IMG/VR virus record: IMGVR_UViG_3300021960_000370
Coordinates: 1 to 28,714 of that record
From: a virus
DNA: 28,714 bases
Strand: one strand, 5' to 3'
In this document: piece by piece, positions 7,252 through 12,998 of the stretch
Layout: every line of letters begins with the position of its first letter
How positions within the stretch are numbered: the stretch's first letter is position 1
Notes under the pieces: generated by a model
Seen by the model: the letters and a program-made list of their open reading frames with translations, nothing else
Database searches by the model: none
Told to the model about the DNA's origin: nothing
Position numbers and translations under genes: made by a program

Positions 7252-7588
7252 TGGGTGCGGTGGTGCGAAAACGCTCCAAGAGAGTGTAATTGTTCGGGAC
7301 ACAGTTGTAGTCACAAAGGAGAGGGTGATTCAAGACACCCTCGTCCTCCAAAAGGACACGACAATTTACCAAGATCGCGTAAAGCTTGAGGTTAGGTATC
7401 TGGAAGGTGAGAAGGTGTTGGTGAGGGCTGAATGCCCTCCGGACACCATCCGAATAGAAACCATCAAGGTCATCCAACAGAGCATCCCAGAGAAGCCCAA
7501 AATGACTTGGGAGGGTTTATTGGGATGGGTGATTGCTATCCTCTGCTTGTTGGTTATTGTCCGAACGATAGCCCAGAAACTCATTTAA
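7178..7588 (+). CDS. Candidate unimolecular spanin (lipoprotein with C-terminal membrane anchor)
   Basis: 136 residues. The N terminus is a lipoprotein signal: basic start, hydrophobic core (~12-24) and lipobox V-S-G-C with Cys27 as the acylated residue. The middle (~35-100) is Val/Thr-rich, beta-like and charged. The C terminus has a clear transmembrane helix (GLLGWVIAILCLLVIV, ~113-128) and a short cytoplasmic tail. An outer-membrane lipid at one end and an inner-membrane helix at the other is the topology of u-spanins such as T1 gp11, which is of similar length. It follows the amidase and ends the lysis block. Topology is directly visible; the fusion activity is inferred. Confidence 0.6.
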   Translation: MNLKNYPLTRYALWTMSIAILVAVSGCGGAKTLQESVIVRDTVVVTKERVIQDTLVLQKDTTIYQDRVKLEVRYLEGEKVLVRAECPPDTIRIETIKVIQQSIPEKPKMTWEGLLGWVIAILCLLVIVRTIAQKLI

Positions 7589-7683
7589 GGTGCTTTATGT
7601 GCGATTTAAGCCACTTTCAATAGCGGAGTGGTATGTGCGTATAGGTCAATGGCAGAAAGCCTCTTAAATCAAAGATTCTTGGA

Positions 7684-7718
7684 GCGAGGCCAAAAAGCCT
7701 ACGCGGAATTTTTTTTTT
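7684..7718 (+). terminator. Rho-independent terminator ending the late/lysis operon
   Basis: GCGAGGC (7684-7690) pairs with GCCTACGC (7697-7704) across a CAAAAA loop, with one bulged A, followed by GGAA and ten T (7709-7718). The stem is moderate but the U-tract is very strong. It is placed about 100 bases after the last lysis gene, where the late transcript should end. Confidence 0.6.
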
Positions 7719-7759
7719 AAAAGTGTTTGGTCAGTTAGTAGTTGTTTCTTATTTTTTAC

Positions 7760-7795
7760 AACTTAACTTAAGATATATATTATAACTTAACTTAA
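7760..7795. repeat. Direct repeat pair AACTTAACTTAA
   Basis: Identical 12-mers at 7760-7771 and 7784-7795, spaced 24 bases start to start and separated by GATATATATTAT. Each 12-mer is itself nearly two copies of AACTTA. Two-turn spacing (about 24 bp) would put bound proteins on the same helix face, as in iterons or operators. Confidence 0.75.
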
Positions 7796-7818
7796 TATAC
7801 CCCCTTTAGGGGGGTATA
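7796..7818. promoter_or_regulatory. Perfect 9-bp palindrome TATACCCCC/GGGGGTATA
   Basis: TATACCCCC (7796-7804) is an exact inverted repeat of GGGGGTATA (7810-7818) around TTTAG. It has no U-tract after it, so it is not a simple terminator. In the midst of AT-rich repeats it looks like an operator or an origin hairpin. Function inferred only. Confidence 0.6.
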
Positions 7819-7823
7819 GTATA

Positions 7824-7847
7824 AGTTAGTATATTAGTTAGTATAAT
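7824..7847. repeat. Tandem 12-bp repeat AGTTAGTATAWT
   Basis: AGTTAGTATATT (7824-7835) is followed directly by AGTTAGTATAAT (7836-7847), 11 of 12 bases identical. Seven bases after the second copy the ATG of the first early gene begins (7855). TATAAT in the second copy could act as a promoter box, giving a very short leader. Confidence 0.65.
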
Positions 7848-7854
7848 AGTAACT

Positions 7855-8019
7855 ATGACTAAAGAAGAAAAGAGAAAGCATTGGGATCGGATAGAACGAG
7901 GCGAAATACCAGATGACTACCAAAACCCTTTCCTTTCCCATTTTGGTTTTATGGATTATCCTTTAGAAGCTGATGAAGAACGCAGAAGAGCAAGAGCCAA
8001 GAAATACTACAACACCTAA
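7855..8019 (+). CDS. Small charged early protein (54 aa)
   Basis: MTKEEKRKHWDRIERGEIPD leads into DYQNPFLSHFGFMDYP and an Arg/Ala-rich helix (EERRRARAKKYYNT). It is the first reading frame after the repeat-rich control region and starts seven bases after the tandem repeats. It overlaps the next ORF by 47 bases in another frame. No family is recognised. The codon pattern and charged helical composition look like a real small early protein, perhaps acting on a host target. Confidence 0.5.
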   Translation: MTKEEKRKHWDRIERGEIPDDYQNPFLSHFGFMDYPLEADEERRRARAKKYYNT

Positions 8020-8092
8020 CGAAGGTTGGCATTTCATCTACTGGGATGACTTGGGTGATACCCAAGCCGAAGTAGATAATCAAAAAAAATAA
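7973..8092 (+). CDS. Small acidic early protein (39 aa)
   Basis: ATG 7973 to TAA 8092. The peptide MKNAEEQEPRNTTTPNEGWH continues FIYWDDLGDTQAEVDN. It overlaps the preceding 54-aa ORF, so one of the two may be spurious in the shared 47 bases. Acidic, with an aromatic cluster (WHFIYWDD). No family is recognised. The stop merges with the promoter-like box at 8093. Confidence 0.4.
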   Translation: MKNAEEQEPRNTTTPNEGWHFIYWDDLGDTQAEVDNQKK

Positions 8093-8100
8093 TATCTTTG
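8093..8100 (+). promoter_or_regulatory. Bacteroidota -7 promoter box TATCTTTG
   Basis: Exact match to the Bacteroidota housekeeping -7 consensus TAnnTTTG, ending only five bases before the ATG at 8106. Transcription starts a few bases after such boxes, so the message would be leaderless or nearly so. I cannot see a convincing TTG -33 element at the usual distance; the upstream sequence is an A-rich tract. Confidence 0.5.
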
Positions 8101-8105
8101 TACCG

Positions 8106-8420
8106 ATGAGCAAGACACCAAAGTATTACATCGGCAAACACAAAGGCATAGAAGCCTTTGATGTTGTGTTGGACTTCCAAGAGGACAACTACAACCTTGG
8201 TACGGCAATCACCTATCTGCTCCGTGCCGGAAAGAAACCAAACAATCCAATGGCTCAAGATATCCGTAAAGCTATCGCCCATCTGGAGAAAGAACTTGAA
8301 CATCAAACGCGAAAATCAGCTAACCACCTTGAATACTTCGGCAACCATACCTCATCCGCAAAAATCCAATACGATGGAATGGCATTATTACACGAACAAG
8401 GCTACGAAGCGAAAGATTGA
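8106..8420 (+). CDS. DUF3310 family protein
   Basis: 104 residues. KGIEAFDVVLDFQEDNYNLG, then AITYLLRAGKKPNNP and DIRKAIAHLEKELE reproduce the DUF3310 pattern (Y-x-I-E...D.i..f....fNlg.ai.YllRagkK..n....Dl.KAi.yle.el). It is a small helical domain found in many phages, sometimes described as nucleotide kinase-like; its true function is not established. The domain fills residues ~8-65, and a His/Ser-rich tail follows. Transcribed from the TATCTTTG box directly in front. It overlaps the next gene by 47 bases. Confidence 0.8.
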   Translation: MSKTPKYYIGKHKGIEAFDVVLDFQEDNYNLGTAITYLLRAGKKPNNPMAQDIRKAIAHLEKELEHQTRKSANHLEYFGNHTSSAKIQYDGMALLHEQGYEAKD

Positions 8421-8571
8421 CACCCTCCTTCAAGAGGCCGCTTGTTTGTTCGCCAACTGCGAATCTACCTATGCCGCCCGACAATATGCTCTAAAGCAAG
8501 AGCAAGAAATCCTCAAAAAGATTTATGACCTTGATCCACACTTTGCAGAGCGATGTGGCTATAAGCGTTGA
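8374..8571 (+). CDS. Hypothetical helical protein (65 aa)
   Basis: The frame is open from 8158, but the part inside DUF3310 reads as out-of-frame filler. From ATG 8374 it becomes protein-like: MEWHYYTNKATKRKIDTLLQ and a helix-rich remainder with YAARQYALKQEQEILKKI. It overlaps both the DUF3310 gene (47 bases) and the resolvase gene (47 bases), as is common in this early region. No recognised domain. It may be a small accessory of the following RusA-like protein. Confidence 0.55.
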   Translation: MEWHYYTNKATKRKIDTLLQEAACLFANCESTYAARQYALKQEQEILKKIYDLDPHFAERCGYKR

Positions 8572-8902
8572 GGTAGGCAAAGTACCCTCCCTTAACTCCT
8601 TCTACGCATCCAAGCATTGGATAGTGCGTAAGAAGGCAAAGGATAAATTCAAGGCTGAAATACTGGAACAGTTAGACCAGTACGATAAGGTGACCTTCAA
8701 GCGCATATCCGTAAAGGCACTCGTCAACTACCGATACGATTTAGACAACTCCATTATGTGCATCAAGTTCGCCCTTGATGCCTTCAAGGATTGGGGAGGT
8801 ATTCCAGACGATACTAAAGCCTATGTATGCAAGGTCAGTATCCAATATGATGACACCCTCCCAAAGGACACCGCAAAAGTTTTTTTCACACAAAGCGAAT
8901 AA
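8525..8902 (+). CDS. rusA: RusA-like Holliday junction resolvase
   Basis: 125 residues. RusA enzymes are dimeric, metal-dependent endonucleases that cut four-way DNA junctions during phage recombination and before packaging. Visible hallmarks: the N-terminal P-S-L-N segment (VPSLNSFYASKHWIVRKKAK, ~20-39), the acidic YDLDNSIMCIKFALDAF block with D72 and D74, and WGGIPDDTKAYV with D95/D96. These correspond to the catalytic aspartates of E. coli RusA. The length is normal for the family. It lies with other replication and recombination genes and is followed by a promoter-like box. Confidence 0.82.
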   Translation: MTLIHTLQSDVAISVEVGKVPSLNSFYASKHWIVRKKAKDKFKAEILEQLDQYDKVTFKRISVKALVNYRYDLDNSIMCIKFALDAFKDWGGIPDDTKAYVCKVSIQYDDTLPKDTAKVFFTQSE

Positions 8903-8903
8903 T

Positions 8904-8938
8904 GTTGAAAAAGTTTTCCATATATTTGGATCAACCAA
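8904..8938 (+). promoter_or_regulatory. Promoter with TATATTTG -7 box, shared design with 13165-13195
   Basis: GTTGAAAAAGTTTTCC, then TATATTTG (8921-8928), then GATCAACCAA up to the ATG at 8939. TATATTTG matches TAnnTTTG. The same arrangement of blocks (GTTGAAAA, GTTT, ATTTGGAT, AACCAA) recurs at 13165-13195, there right after a terminator, so I read both as copies of one phage promoter. Confidence 0.6.
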
Positions 8939-9151
8939 ATGAAAAACAAAATGGAAAACAGAACTCAACTGGACTATTGTCCACAAGGCTACCAAGACCT
9001 TATCAGCTTCCAGAATGCCCGTATCAAGGCATTGGAGAAGAAAGTGCAGACTCTTGAATATTTACGAGAGGTTGCAATTAGCGATTCTATAACCATCCTC
9101 AAAGCGCAGAGCGATACGCTTGATTGGATAGAAGGTAAGTTACTGCGATGA
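8939..9151 (+). CDS. Coiled-coil protein (70 aa)
   Basis: MKNKMENRTQLDYCPQGYQD then a long helix with heptad-like leucines (ARIKALEKKVQTLEYLREVA, ~27-46) and a Trp near the end (DTLDWIEGKLLR). ATG lies ten bases after the TATATTTG box. The stop overlaps the next small coiled-coil gene by four bases. No enzyme motif; a dimerising or adaptor role is only a guess. Confidence 0.6.
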   Translation: MKNKMENRTQLDYCPQGYQDLISFQNARIKALEKKVQTLEYLREVAISDSITILKAQSDTLDWIEGKLLR

Positions 9152-9282
9152 ACGACAAGGCATACATCCAATGGCTTGAGGAGCGCGTAGTGCGCCTTGA
9201 GGTAGAACTTGCAGAAAGCAAGAAACGAGAATTTATCAATTTGCAAATCAATCAACTAAATCAGCAATGGCAAAAATCGTAA
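9148..9282 (+). CDS. Small coiled-coil protein (44 aa)
   Basis: MNDKAYIQWLEERVVRLEVE continues LAESKKREFINLQINQLNQQ. It is helical throughout with leucine/valine heptads. Its ATG overlaps the previous stop by four bases, and its end overlaps the following gene by 16. It resembles its upstream neighbour in size and coiled-coil character, so the two may pair. No family recognised. Confidence 0.55.
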   Translation: MNDKAYIQWLEERVVRLEVELAESKKREFINLQINQLNQQWQKS

Positions 9283-9680
9283 GCATCAACCCAACCGGAC
9301 AATGGCAAGACCTCCACAAGATGGAAGTAACCTTTGATGACGGTAAATCTGGAACGGCATTCTCCAAGACACCAAGCCCTTGGTATAACGTAGGAGATGA
9401 AGTAGAATACTCACTTAACGCTAAAGGCTCTGTGAAAATCAGCAAAGGCGGCGGCGGTTATACCGCAACGCCCAAAGCATCCTATGGTGGCTCTACTAAT
9501 AAAGATGAGCAGATTGCCAAGAGCGTAGTGTTCAAAGGAGCTATTGACTTGGCTTGTGCTGGGATCATCAAGGTAACGGATATCACCTCCTTCGTTGACA
9601 AGTACACCCCCGTGCTTACAGGCGCAACACAACAAGGCGCGACACACGCGCAACACTTCCCGCAAGAAATGCCATTTTAA
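9267..9680 (+). CDS. Candidate single-stranded DNA-binding protein
   Basis: 137 residues. Residues ~1-60 look like an OB-fold: KMEVTFDDGKSGTAFSK, then WYNVGDEVEYSL and SVKISK. A Gly-rich linker (KGGGGYTATPKASYGG) follows, then a helical segment with SVVFKGAIDLACAG, and the C terminus ends QEMPF, recalling the short acidic/hydrophobic tip (..DIPF) by which SSB proteins recruit partners. I recognise similar proteins in recombination cassettes of Bacteroidota phages, although they are usually annotated as hypothetical. It is followed by a strong terminator. The ssDNA-binding call is inference from fold-like pattern and tail. Confidence 0.5.
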   Translation: MAKIVSINPTGQWQDLHKMEVTFDDGKSGTAFSKTPSPWYNVGDEVEYSLNAKGSVKISKGGGGYTATPKASYGGSTNKDEQIAKSVVFKGAIDLACAGIIKVTDITSFVDKYTPVLTGATQQGATHAQHFPQEMPF

Positions 9681-9686
9681 CCAAAG

Positions 9687-9708
9687 CCCCTCTACGGAGG
9701 GGTTTTTT
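9687..9708 (+). terminator. Rho-independent terminator with TACG tetraloop
   Basis: CCCCTC (9687-9692), loop TACG, GAGGGG (9697-9702), then T6. The C(UACG)G closing is an extra-stable UNCG-type tetraloop. It lies seven bases after the stop of the candidate ssDNA-binding protein. Confidence 0.9.
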
Positions 9709-9711
9709 AAT

Positions 9712-9719
9712 TACCTTTC
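9712..9719 (+). promoter_or_regulatory. Possible -7 box TACCTTTC before the helicase gene
   Basis: Seven of eight positions match TAnnTTTG (final C instead of G), four bases after the terminator U-tract and six before the helicase ATG at 9726. A promoter is expected here because the terminator otherwise isolates the helicase operon. The match is imperfect. Confidence 0.3.
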
Positions 9720-9725
9720 GGCTAT

Positions 9726-10658
9726 ATGCTGAACCATCCACTCATTGCAAAAACTGGGGACATTATGTCCTACTTGGAGAAGGCTCGGAAGAACCAACTT
9801 CCAGAATCCTCCAAGTTCGGTCACCCCGCTATTGATGACTACCTACGCTTCAAGAAAGGAGAGTTTATTGTCGTTACGGGTCACGCCAACGTAGGCAAAA
9901 CCCACACGATGCTATTTCTAATGCTGAAGCACACTATGAACAATGGAACGAAATGGCTTATTTACTCATCGGAAAATGACGTTAGAGATATAGTAAGAAA
10001 GCTCATCGAGTTCTTGGAGGGTAAGCAGATACAATACATTGACGAGGCGCGGTTCTATCGCCAACTGGATTTTATCAATGGGCATTTTCAGTTTATTGAT
10101 AATGAAAACCTTTTTGATGTTTTCGGCCTACTGGAGGTAGCCGAGCAGATGCACGATGAATGGGCATTTGATGGCCTCTTTATAGATCCCTACAATAGCC
10201 TTACCATCAACCAAAAGAAACTGGGCAAGGTATCTACTCACGAATACCACTACGAGGCTACCAGCCACATCCGAGTATTCTGTAAGAAACTCGGTGCTAT
10301 GGTCATAGTAAACACCCATCCCGTATCGGAAGCACTACGAAGGGTACACGCAAAAGGACATCCATACGCGGGGCATCCAATGCCCCCAATGGCAAGTGAT
10401 GTTGAAGGAGGGGGTAAATTCGTCAATCGCAGTGACTGTTTCTGTTGCATACATAGGTATGTTTTTTCGGAAACGGATTGGATTTACACAGACATCCACG
10501 TTAGAAAAGTGAAATCGTTGGAAACAGGAGGCCGTCCAACAAGCCTCGATCAACCCATCCGTTTGGAATCGATGAAATTTAATGTAGGTTTTATCTTAAA
10601 TTTGGAGAGCATCATTCCCCATAAACCTATACAAAAGCAAGTTGATGTTCCCTTCTGA
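9726..10658 (+). CDS. DnaB-like replicative helicase / RecA-fold ATPase
   Basis: 310 residues, one RecA-type ATPase domain without the N-terminal primase-binding domain of full-length DnaB. Walker A is GHANVGKT (52-59), an SSEN segment follows strand 2 (81-84) where DnaB has its catalytic Glu, Walker B is LFIDPYNSL (151-159), and an IVNTHP sensor lies at 194-199. The HVRKVKS motif near 258 fits the arginine finger/loop region. It probably unwinds phage DNA at forks; a Twinkle-like or RepA-type hexamer is equally possible. It heads an operon after a terminator and overlaps the next ORF by 14 bases. Confidence 0.8.
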   Translation: MLNHPLIAKTGDIMSYLEKARKNQLPESSKFGHPAIDDYLRFKKGEFIVVTGHANVGKTHTMLFLMLKHTMNNGTKWLIYSSENDVRDIVRKLIEFLEGKQIQYIDEARFYRQLDFINGHFQFIDNENLFDVFGLLEVAEQMHDEWAFDGLFIDPYNSLTINQKKLGKVSTHEYHYEATSHIRVFCKKLGAMVIVNTHPVSEALRRVHAKGHPYAGHPMPPMASDVEGGGKFVNRSDCFCCIHRYVFSETDWIYTDIHVRKVKSLETGGRPTSLDQPIRLESMKFNVGFILNLESIIPHKPIQKQVDVPF

Positions 10659-10965
10659 TCCTACGTTTAACGAGTTGCACATCCGCGAAAAGCAGATGCT
10701 ATTGGGAGCGCATCTCATTTGGCTGAATGATTTAGCCAACATCCAAGAAAGCACCGCAGACCAGAATGAGGTCATCAACTACATCATAGACCTCGTAGAG
10801 GTGGATAGGGTGATGAATTACTTTATTGACTATGAGCGTAGCACGAACCGATTCCTAAACGAGGCAAGGCTCACCAACGCCAAGCTCAAGTTAGAGAACC
10901 AAGAGCTACGCCTCCAGATAGAAAACCTACAAAACGCACTTGACAATGCGGCATCCGGAATCTAA
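10645..10965 (+). CDS. Helical coiled-coil protein downstream of helicase
   Basis: 106 residues from ATG 10645; a TTG one codon earlier is also possible. The N-terminal half is helical and aromatic (EKQMLLGAHLIWLNDLANIQ), the middle acidic (VINYIIDLVEVDRVMNYF). The last ~35 residues form a clear coiled coil (LTNAKLKLENQELRLQIENL). It overlaps the helicase stop by 14 bases and the next ORF by 20. No family known to me. A helicase loader or adaptor is possible from position only. Confidence 0.6.
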   Translation: MFPSDPTFNELHIREKQMLLGAHLIWLNDLANIQESTADQNEVINYIIDLVEVDRVMNYFIDYERSTNRFLNEARLTNAKLKLENQELRLQIENLQNALDNAASGI

Positions 10966-11200
10966 AAACTTTCAACCAAGAGATCACTTCCGCAGTAAGG
11001 CGGGGGAGGTCTTTGAGGTGGTAGATAGAACCACCTACTACTGCAAGGGATGTGATTGCAAATTTCCCTATTTTTGTGAGGAGATGACAAGCAACACGAT
11101 GCTCACCATCCGAAGCCAAAGAGGCGAATGGGAATTATCCCTTAAAACTTTGAACGAGAAATGCGAAGCGAAAGACATTACCGAGATTCAATGGAGATAG
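10946..11200 (+). CDS. Small cysteine-motif protein, possible zinc binder
   Basis: 84 residues from ATG 10946 (a TTG at 10940 would add two). Residues ~32-45 contain CKGCDCKFPYFCEE, a CxxCxC...C cluster that could hold one zinc ion. The rest is mixed alpha/beta and charged, with a SH3-like look (GEVFEVVDRTTYY). It overlaps both neighbours by 10-20 bases. No function assigned. A small nucleic-acid- or protein-binding regulator would fit its place among replication genes. Confidence 0.6.
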   Translation: MRHPESKNFQPRDHFRSKAGEVFEVVDRTTYYCKGCDCKFPYFCEEMTSNTMLTIRSQRGEWELSLKTLNEKCEAKDITEIQWR

Positions 11201-11607
11201 CCGAATTACACACGGCAAAGGAAATCTTCTTCCGCAATAACCAAATCTTGGATGACAACTCAAGGAAACGTCCCGTGGTGTATGCACGGACGGCTTTCTC
11301 TGCCGCCTTTCGTAGAGCTGGTTGTGTTCGCCTTGGTAAGGTACTGGGGCGTGACCACGCCTCCGTAGTCCATTACTTAAAGAGCCATAAAACTCTTGTA
11401 CAATACAAAGATTACCGCGACCTATATGAGAAAGCCATAGAGTTCCGTAAGGCGTTTATGGAAGACGATGATCTTCCCATTATGTCGCACCACGAACTCA
11501 TCCAGATGATCCAAGAGTTGCGGCAAGAGTTGAGGGAGGAAAAAGAAAGGAGCGACAAGTTATATATTTACAAGCAACAGATGGAAAATATAAAGCAGAT
11601 GTTATGA
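11191..11607 (+). CDS. DnaA domain IV-like DNA-binding protein
   Basis: 138 residues from ATG 11191; an in-frame ATG at 11161 would add ten residues, but the shorter overlap is more usual here. Residues ~27-65 carry a helix-turn-helix, ARTAFSAAFRRAG then LGKVLGRDHASVVHYLKSH, closely matching the C-terminal DnaA-box-binding domain of DnaA (GRDH[ST]TV signature). No AAA+ ATPase domain is present. A C-terminal coiled coil (ELRQELREEKERSDKL) follows. It may bind DnaA-box-like sites in the phage or host origin, either to recruit host replication or to block host initiation. The motif is clear; the direction of action is unknown. Confidence 0.75.
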   Translation: MEIAELHTAKEIFFRNNQILDDNSRKRPVVYARTAFSAAFRRAGCVRLGKVLGRDHASVVHYLKSHKTLVQYKDYRDLYEKAIEFRKAFMEDDDLPIMSHHELIQMIQELRQELREEKERSDKLYIYKQQMENIKQML

Positions 11608-11747
11608 ATGTAAAAATATCTCCAGTTGTCGGCATCGTAGTAGGAATCAATTACCTTGACTGGGGTTCGGATGGCTACGAGGACATCGGACACCGCTACG
11701 AGTTGCAGTTAGCTCTTGGTCTATTTATTGTATCATTTACATCGTGA
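11604..11747 (+). CDS. Small hydrophobic protein (47 aa)
   Basis: MNVKISPVVGIVVGINYLDW, a charged middle (GSDGYEDIGHRYE) and a hydrophobic end (LQLALGLFIVSFTS). ATG overlaps the previous stop, and TGA overlaps the GTG start at 11744. Two hydrophobic patches suggest membrane association. I recall short proteins with a GINY motif at this place in related phages. Function unknown. Confidence 0.55.
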   Translation: MNVKISPVVGIVVGINYLDWGSDGYEDIGHRYELQLALGLFIVSFTS

Positions 11748-12274
11748 TACTGGAGGCACTCGCGGAAAAGCACAAGGACTGGCTACGGATGCTAAAGTCC
11801 TTTGGATGCGAGAGCCATCTTGCGGAAGACATCGTACAAGAGATGTACCTCCGTTTGCATAAGTACGTTGGGGATTCGGATAGAATCCTATATGGTGAAG
11901 AGGTCAATACCTACTTCGTTTATATCACCCTCCGCAATATGTACGCCACCATCACCCGTATGCAGACAAGAATCAAATTTGTAAGCATAGAGGAGTTGAA
12001 TGATGAGTTGCCATATGAAGAGCCTAACCTTGAGGCTCTGGAGGACTTTGATAAACTTATAGATGATATTTGGGAAAACGTAGAGGATTGGCATTGGTAC
12101 GATAAGAAACTATTTGAAATCTACCACAACTCCCCAATGAGTATACGGAGCATTGCGGAGGAAACCAAAATCTCCGCACGTTCAATTTTTAACACTTTGA
12201 AAAATGGAAAAGAAAGAATCCAATCCGACTGCGAAGAAAGCTACCAAGCGTGGAAGACCTCGCAAGAAGGCTGA
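11744..12274 (+). CDS. Sigma factor-like transcription regulator
   Basis: 176 residues from GTG 11744, which overlaps the previous stop by four bases. The N-terminal ~10-70 resembles sigma-70 region 2: FGCESHLAEDIVQEMYLRLH, then NTYFVYITLRNMYATI. A variable acidic linker follows (~82-115). Residues ~121-160 form a region 4-like helix-turn-helix (SIRSIAEETKISARSIFNTL). The arrangement fits an ECF-type sigma factor, which would steer RNA polymerase to phage promoters. Its end overlaps the next gene by 71 bases. Region 2 aromatic melting residues are not obvious, so a non-sigma HTH adaptor remains possible. Confidence 0.65.
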   Translation: MILEALAEKHKDWLRMLKSFGCESHLAEDIVQEMYLRLHKYVGDSDRILYGEEVNTYFVYITLRNMYATITRMQTRIKFVSIEELNDELPYEEPNLEALEDFDKLIDDIWENVEDWHWYDKKLFEIYHNSPMSIRSIAEETKISARSIFNTLKNGKERIQSDCEESYQAWKTSQEG

Positions 12275-12626
12275 AGGGTTAGGGGATACCATTGAGCAGA
12301 TAACCACCGCTACGGGCATCAAGGCCGCGGTGGATTGGTTTAGCGAGGCTACTGGAATAGATTGCGGTTGTGAGGCGCGTAAGGAGAAACTCAATAAGAT
12401 GTTCCGCTACCGGAAGCCTAATTGTATGACCAAGGAGGAGTATGAGTTCTTTGCGGACTACCGCAAGAGGCGAAGTGCCACCCTAACCGTCAAAGACCAA
12501 GAGATACTTCTGGTAATGTATAATCGTATCTTCAATACAAGAGAGCAACCATCAAGTTGCGGATCTTGTTGGAAGGAGCGCATAAACCACATAGATGCAG
12601 TATTTAATACCTACGAAGGAGAGTGA
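12204..12626 (+). CDS. AT-hook-tailed DNA-binding-type protein
   Basis: 140 residues. The basic start has an AT-hook-like core, KKATKRGRPRKK (~11-22), which binds the minor groove of AT-rich DNA. It is followed by GLGDTIEQITTATGIKAAVD and a CGC pair (IDCGCEARKEKLNKMF, ~53-68), then a helical region and a second Cys pair (SSCGSCWKERI, ~118-128). The four cysteines could hold zinc. I recognise the TATGIKxAV...GIDCGC block from Bacteroidota phages, without a known function. It starts inside the sigma-like gene (71-base overlap). Confidence 0.65.
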   Translation: MEKKESNPTAKKATKRGRPRKKAEGLGDTIEQITTATGIKAAVDWFSEATGIDCGCEARKEKLNKMFRYRKPNCMTKEEYEFFADYRKRRSATLTVKDQEILLVMYNRIFNTREQPSSCGSCWKERINHIDAVFNTYEGE

Positions 12627-12996
12627 GTTGTTTGAGTTCGTCAAGGCAAACTTCCTAAAGGACTTGGCGATGAGTGAGGAGCAATACTCACGCTATGACT
12701 GTTACTCTTTAATGTATGGTATGGATGTAGAGTTGAAGTGCCGAAGGGCGCACTACGACAATCTGCTAATTGAAAGGGACAAGCACGATGCGCTAATGGA
12801 GCGCAGTATCAAATACGGAACAAGAGCCGTATACATAAACTCCACCCCCATAGGCGTATGGGCATTCTACATAAACCGCATTCGCATTAACTGGGAGGAG
12901 AGAAGCTTACCAAGACATACGGACTTTGCCGATAATAGAAATATCGTTAAGGTGGTTGGTTATTTAAATATCAACGATGGAACTAAATTGATGTAA
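12595..12996 (+). CDS. Conserved hypothetical phage protein
   Basis: 133 residues starting MQYLIPTKESELFEFVKANF. Mixed alpha/beta with RYDCYSLMYGMDVELKCRRA, then THYDNL-type charged helices and KYGTRAVYINSTPIGVWAFY. It overlaps the AT-hook gene by 32 bases. I have seen similar proteins in Bacteroidota phage early regions but know no activity. There is no nuclease or ATPase motif. Two residues separate its stop from the next small gene. Confidence 0.65.
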   Translation: MQYLIPTKESELFEFVKANFLKDLAMSEEQYSRYDCYSLMYGMDVELKCRRAHYDNLLIERDKHDALMERSIKYGTRAVYINSTPIGVWAFYINRIRINWEERSLPRHTDFADNRNIVKVVGYLNINDGTKLM

Positions 12997-12998
12997 CT

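Larger units (their letters stand above)
7589..7854 (+). other. Non-coding, repeat-rich control region between lysis and early genes
   Basis: No convincing gene. The first half contains two short overlapping reading frames (GTG 7590-7667, 25 aa; ATG 7649-7720, 23 aa ending ERGQKAYAEFFF) that may be remnants of one frameshifted small gene. It then carries a terminator ending in T10 (7709-7718). The second half is extremely AT-rich and holds direct repeats, a perfect palindrome and tandem repeats (listed separately). It divides the late lysis genes from the early operon and is the best place in the window for an early promoter, an operator or a replication origin. Confidence 0.6.

Noticed and set aside
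7432-7623. 63-aa reading frame inside the spanin gene
   Set aside because: Pro/His-rich out-of-frame filler inside a well-supported lipoprotein gene, without a coupled start.
7760-7847. CRISPR array
   Set aside because: Only two copies of each short AT-rich repeat with no distinct spacers and no cas genes.
8158-8373. N-terminal part of the 137-aa reading frame overlapping DUF3310
   Set aside because: Composition changes sharply at Met 8374; the earlier part is a frame shadow of DUF3310.
11888-12394. Minus-strand frames across the sigma-like and AT-hook genes
   Set aside because: Both lie opposite recognisable proteins and show no start signals or family pattern.
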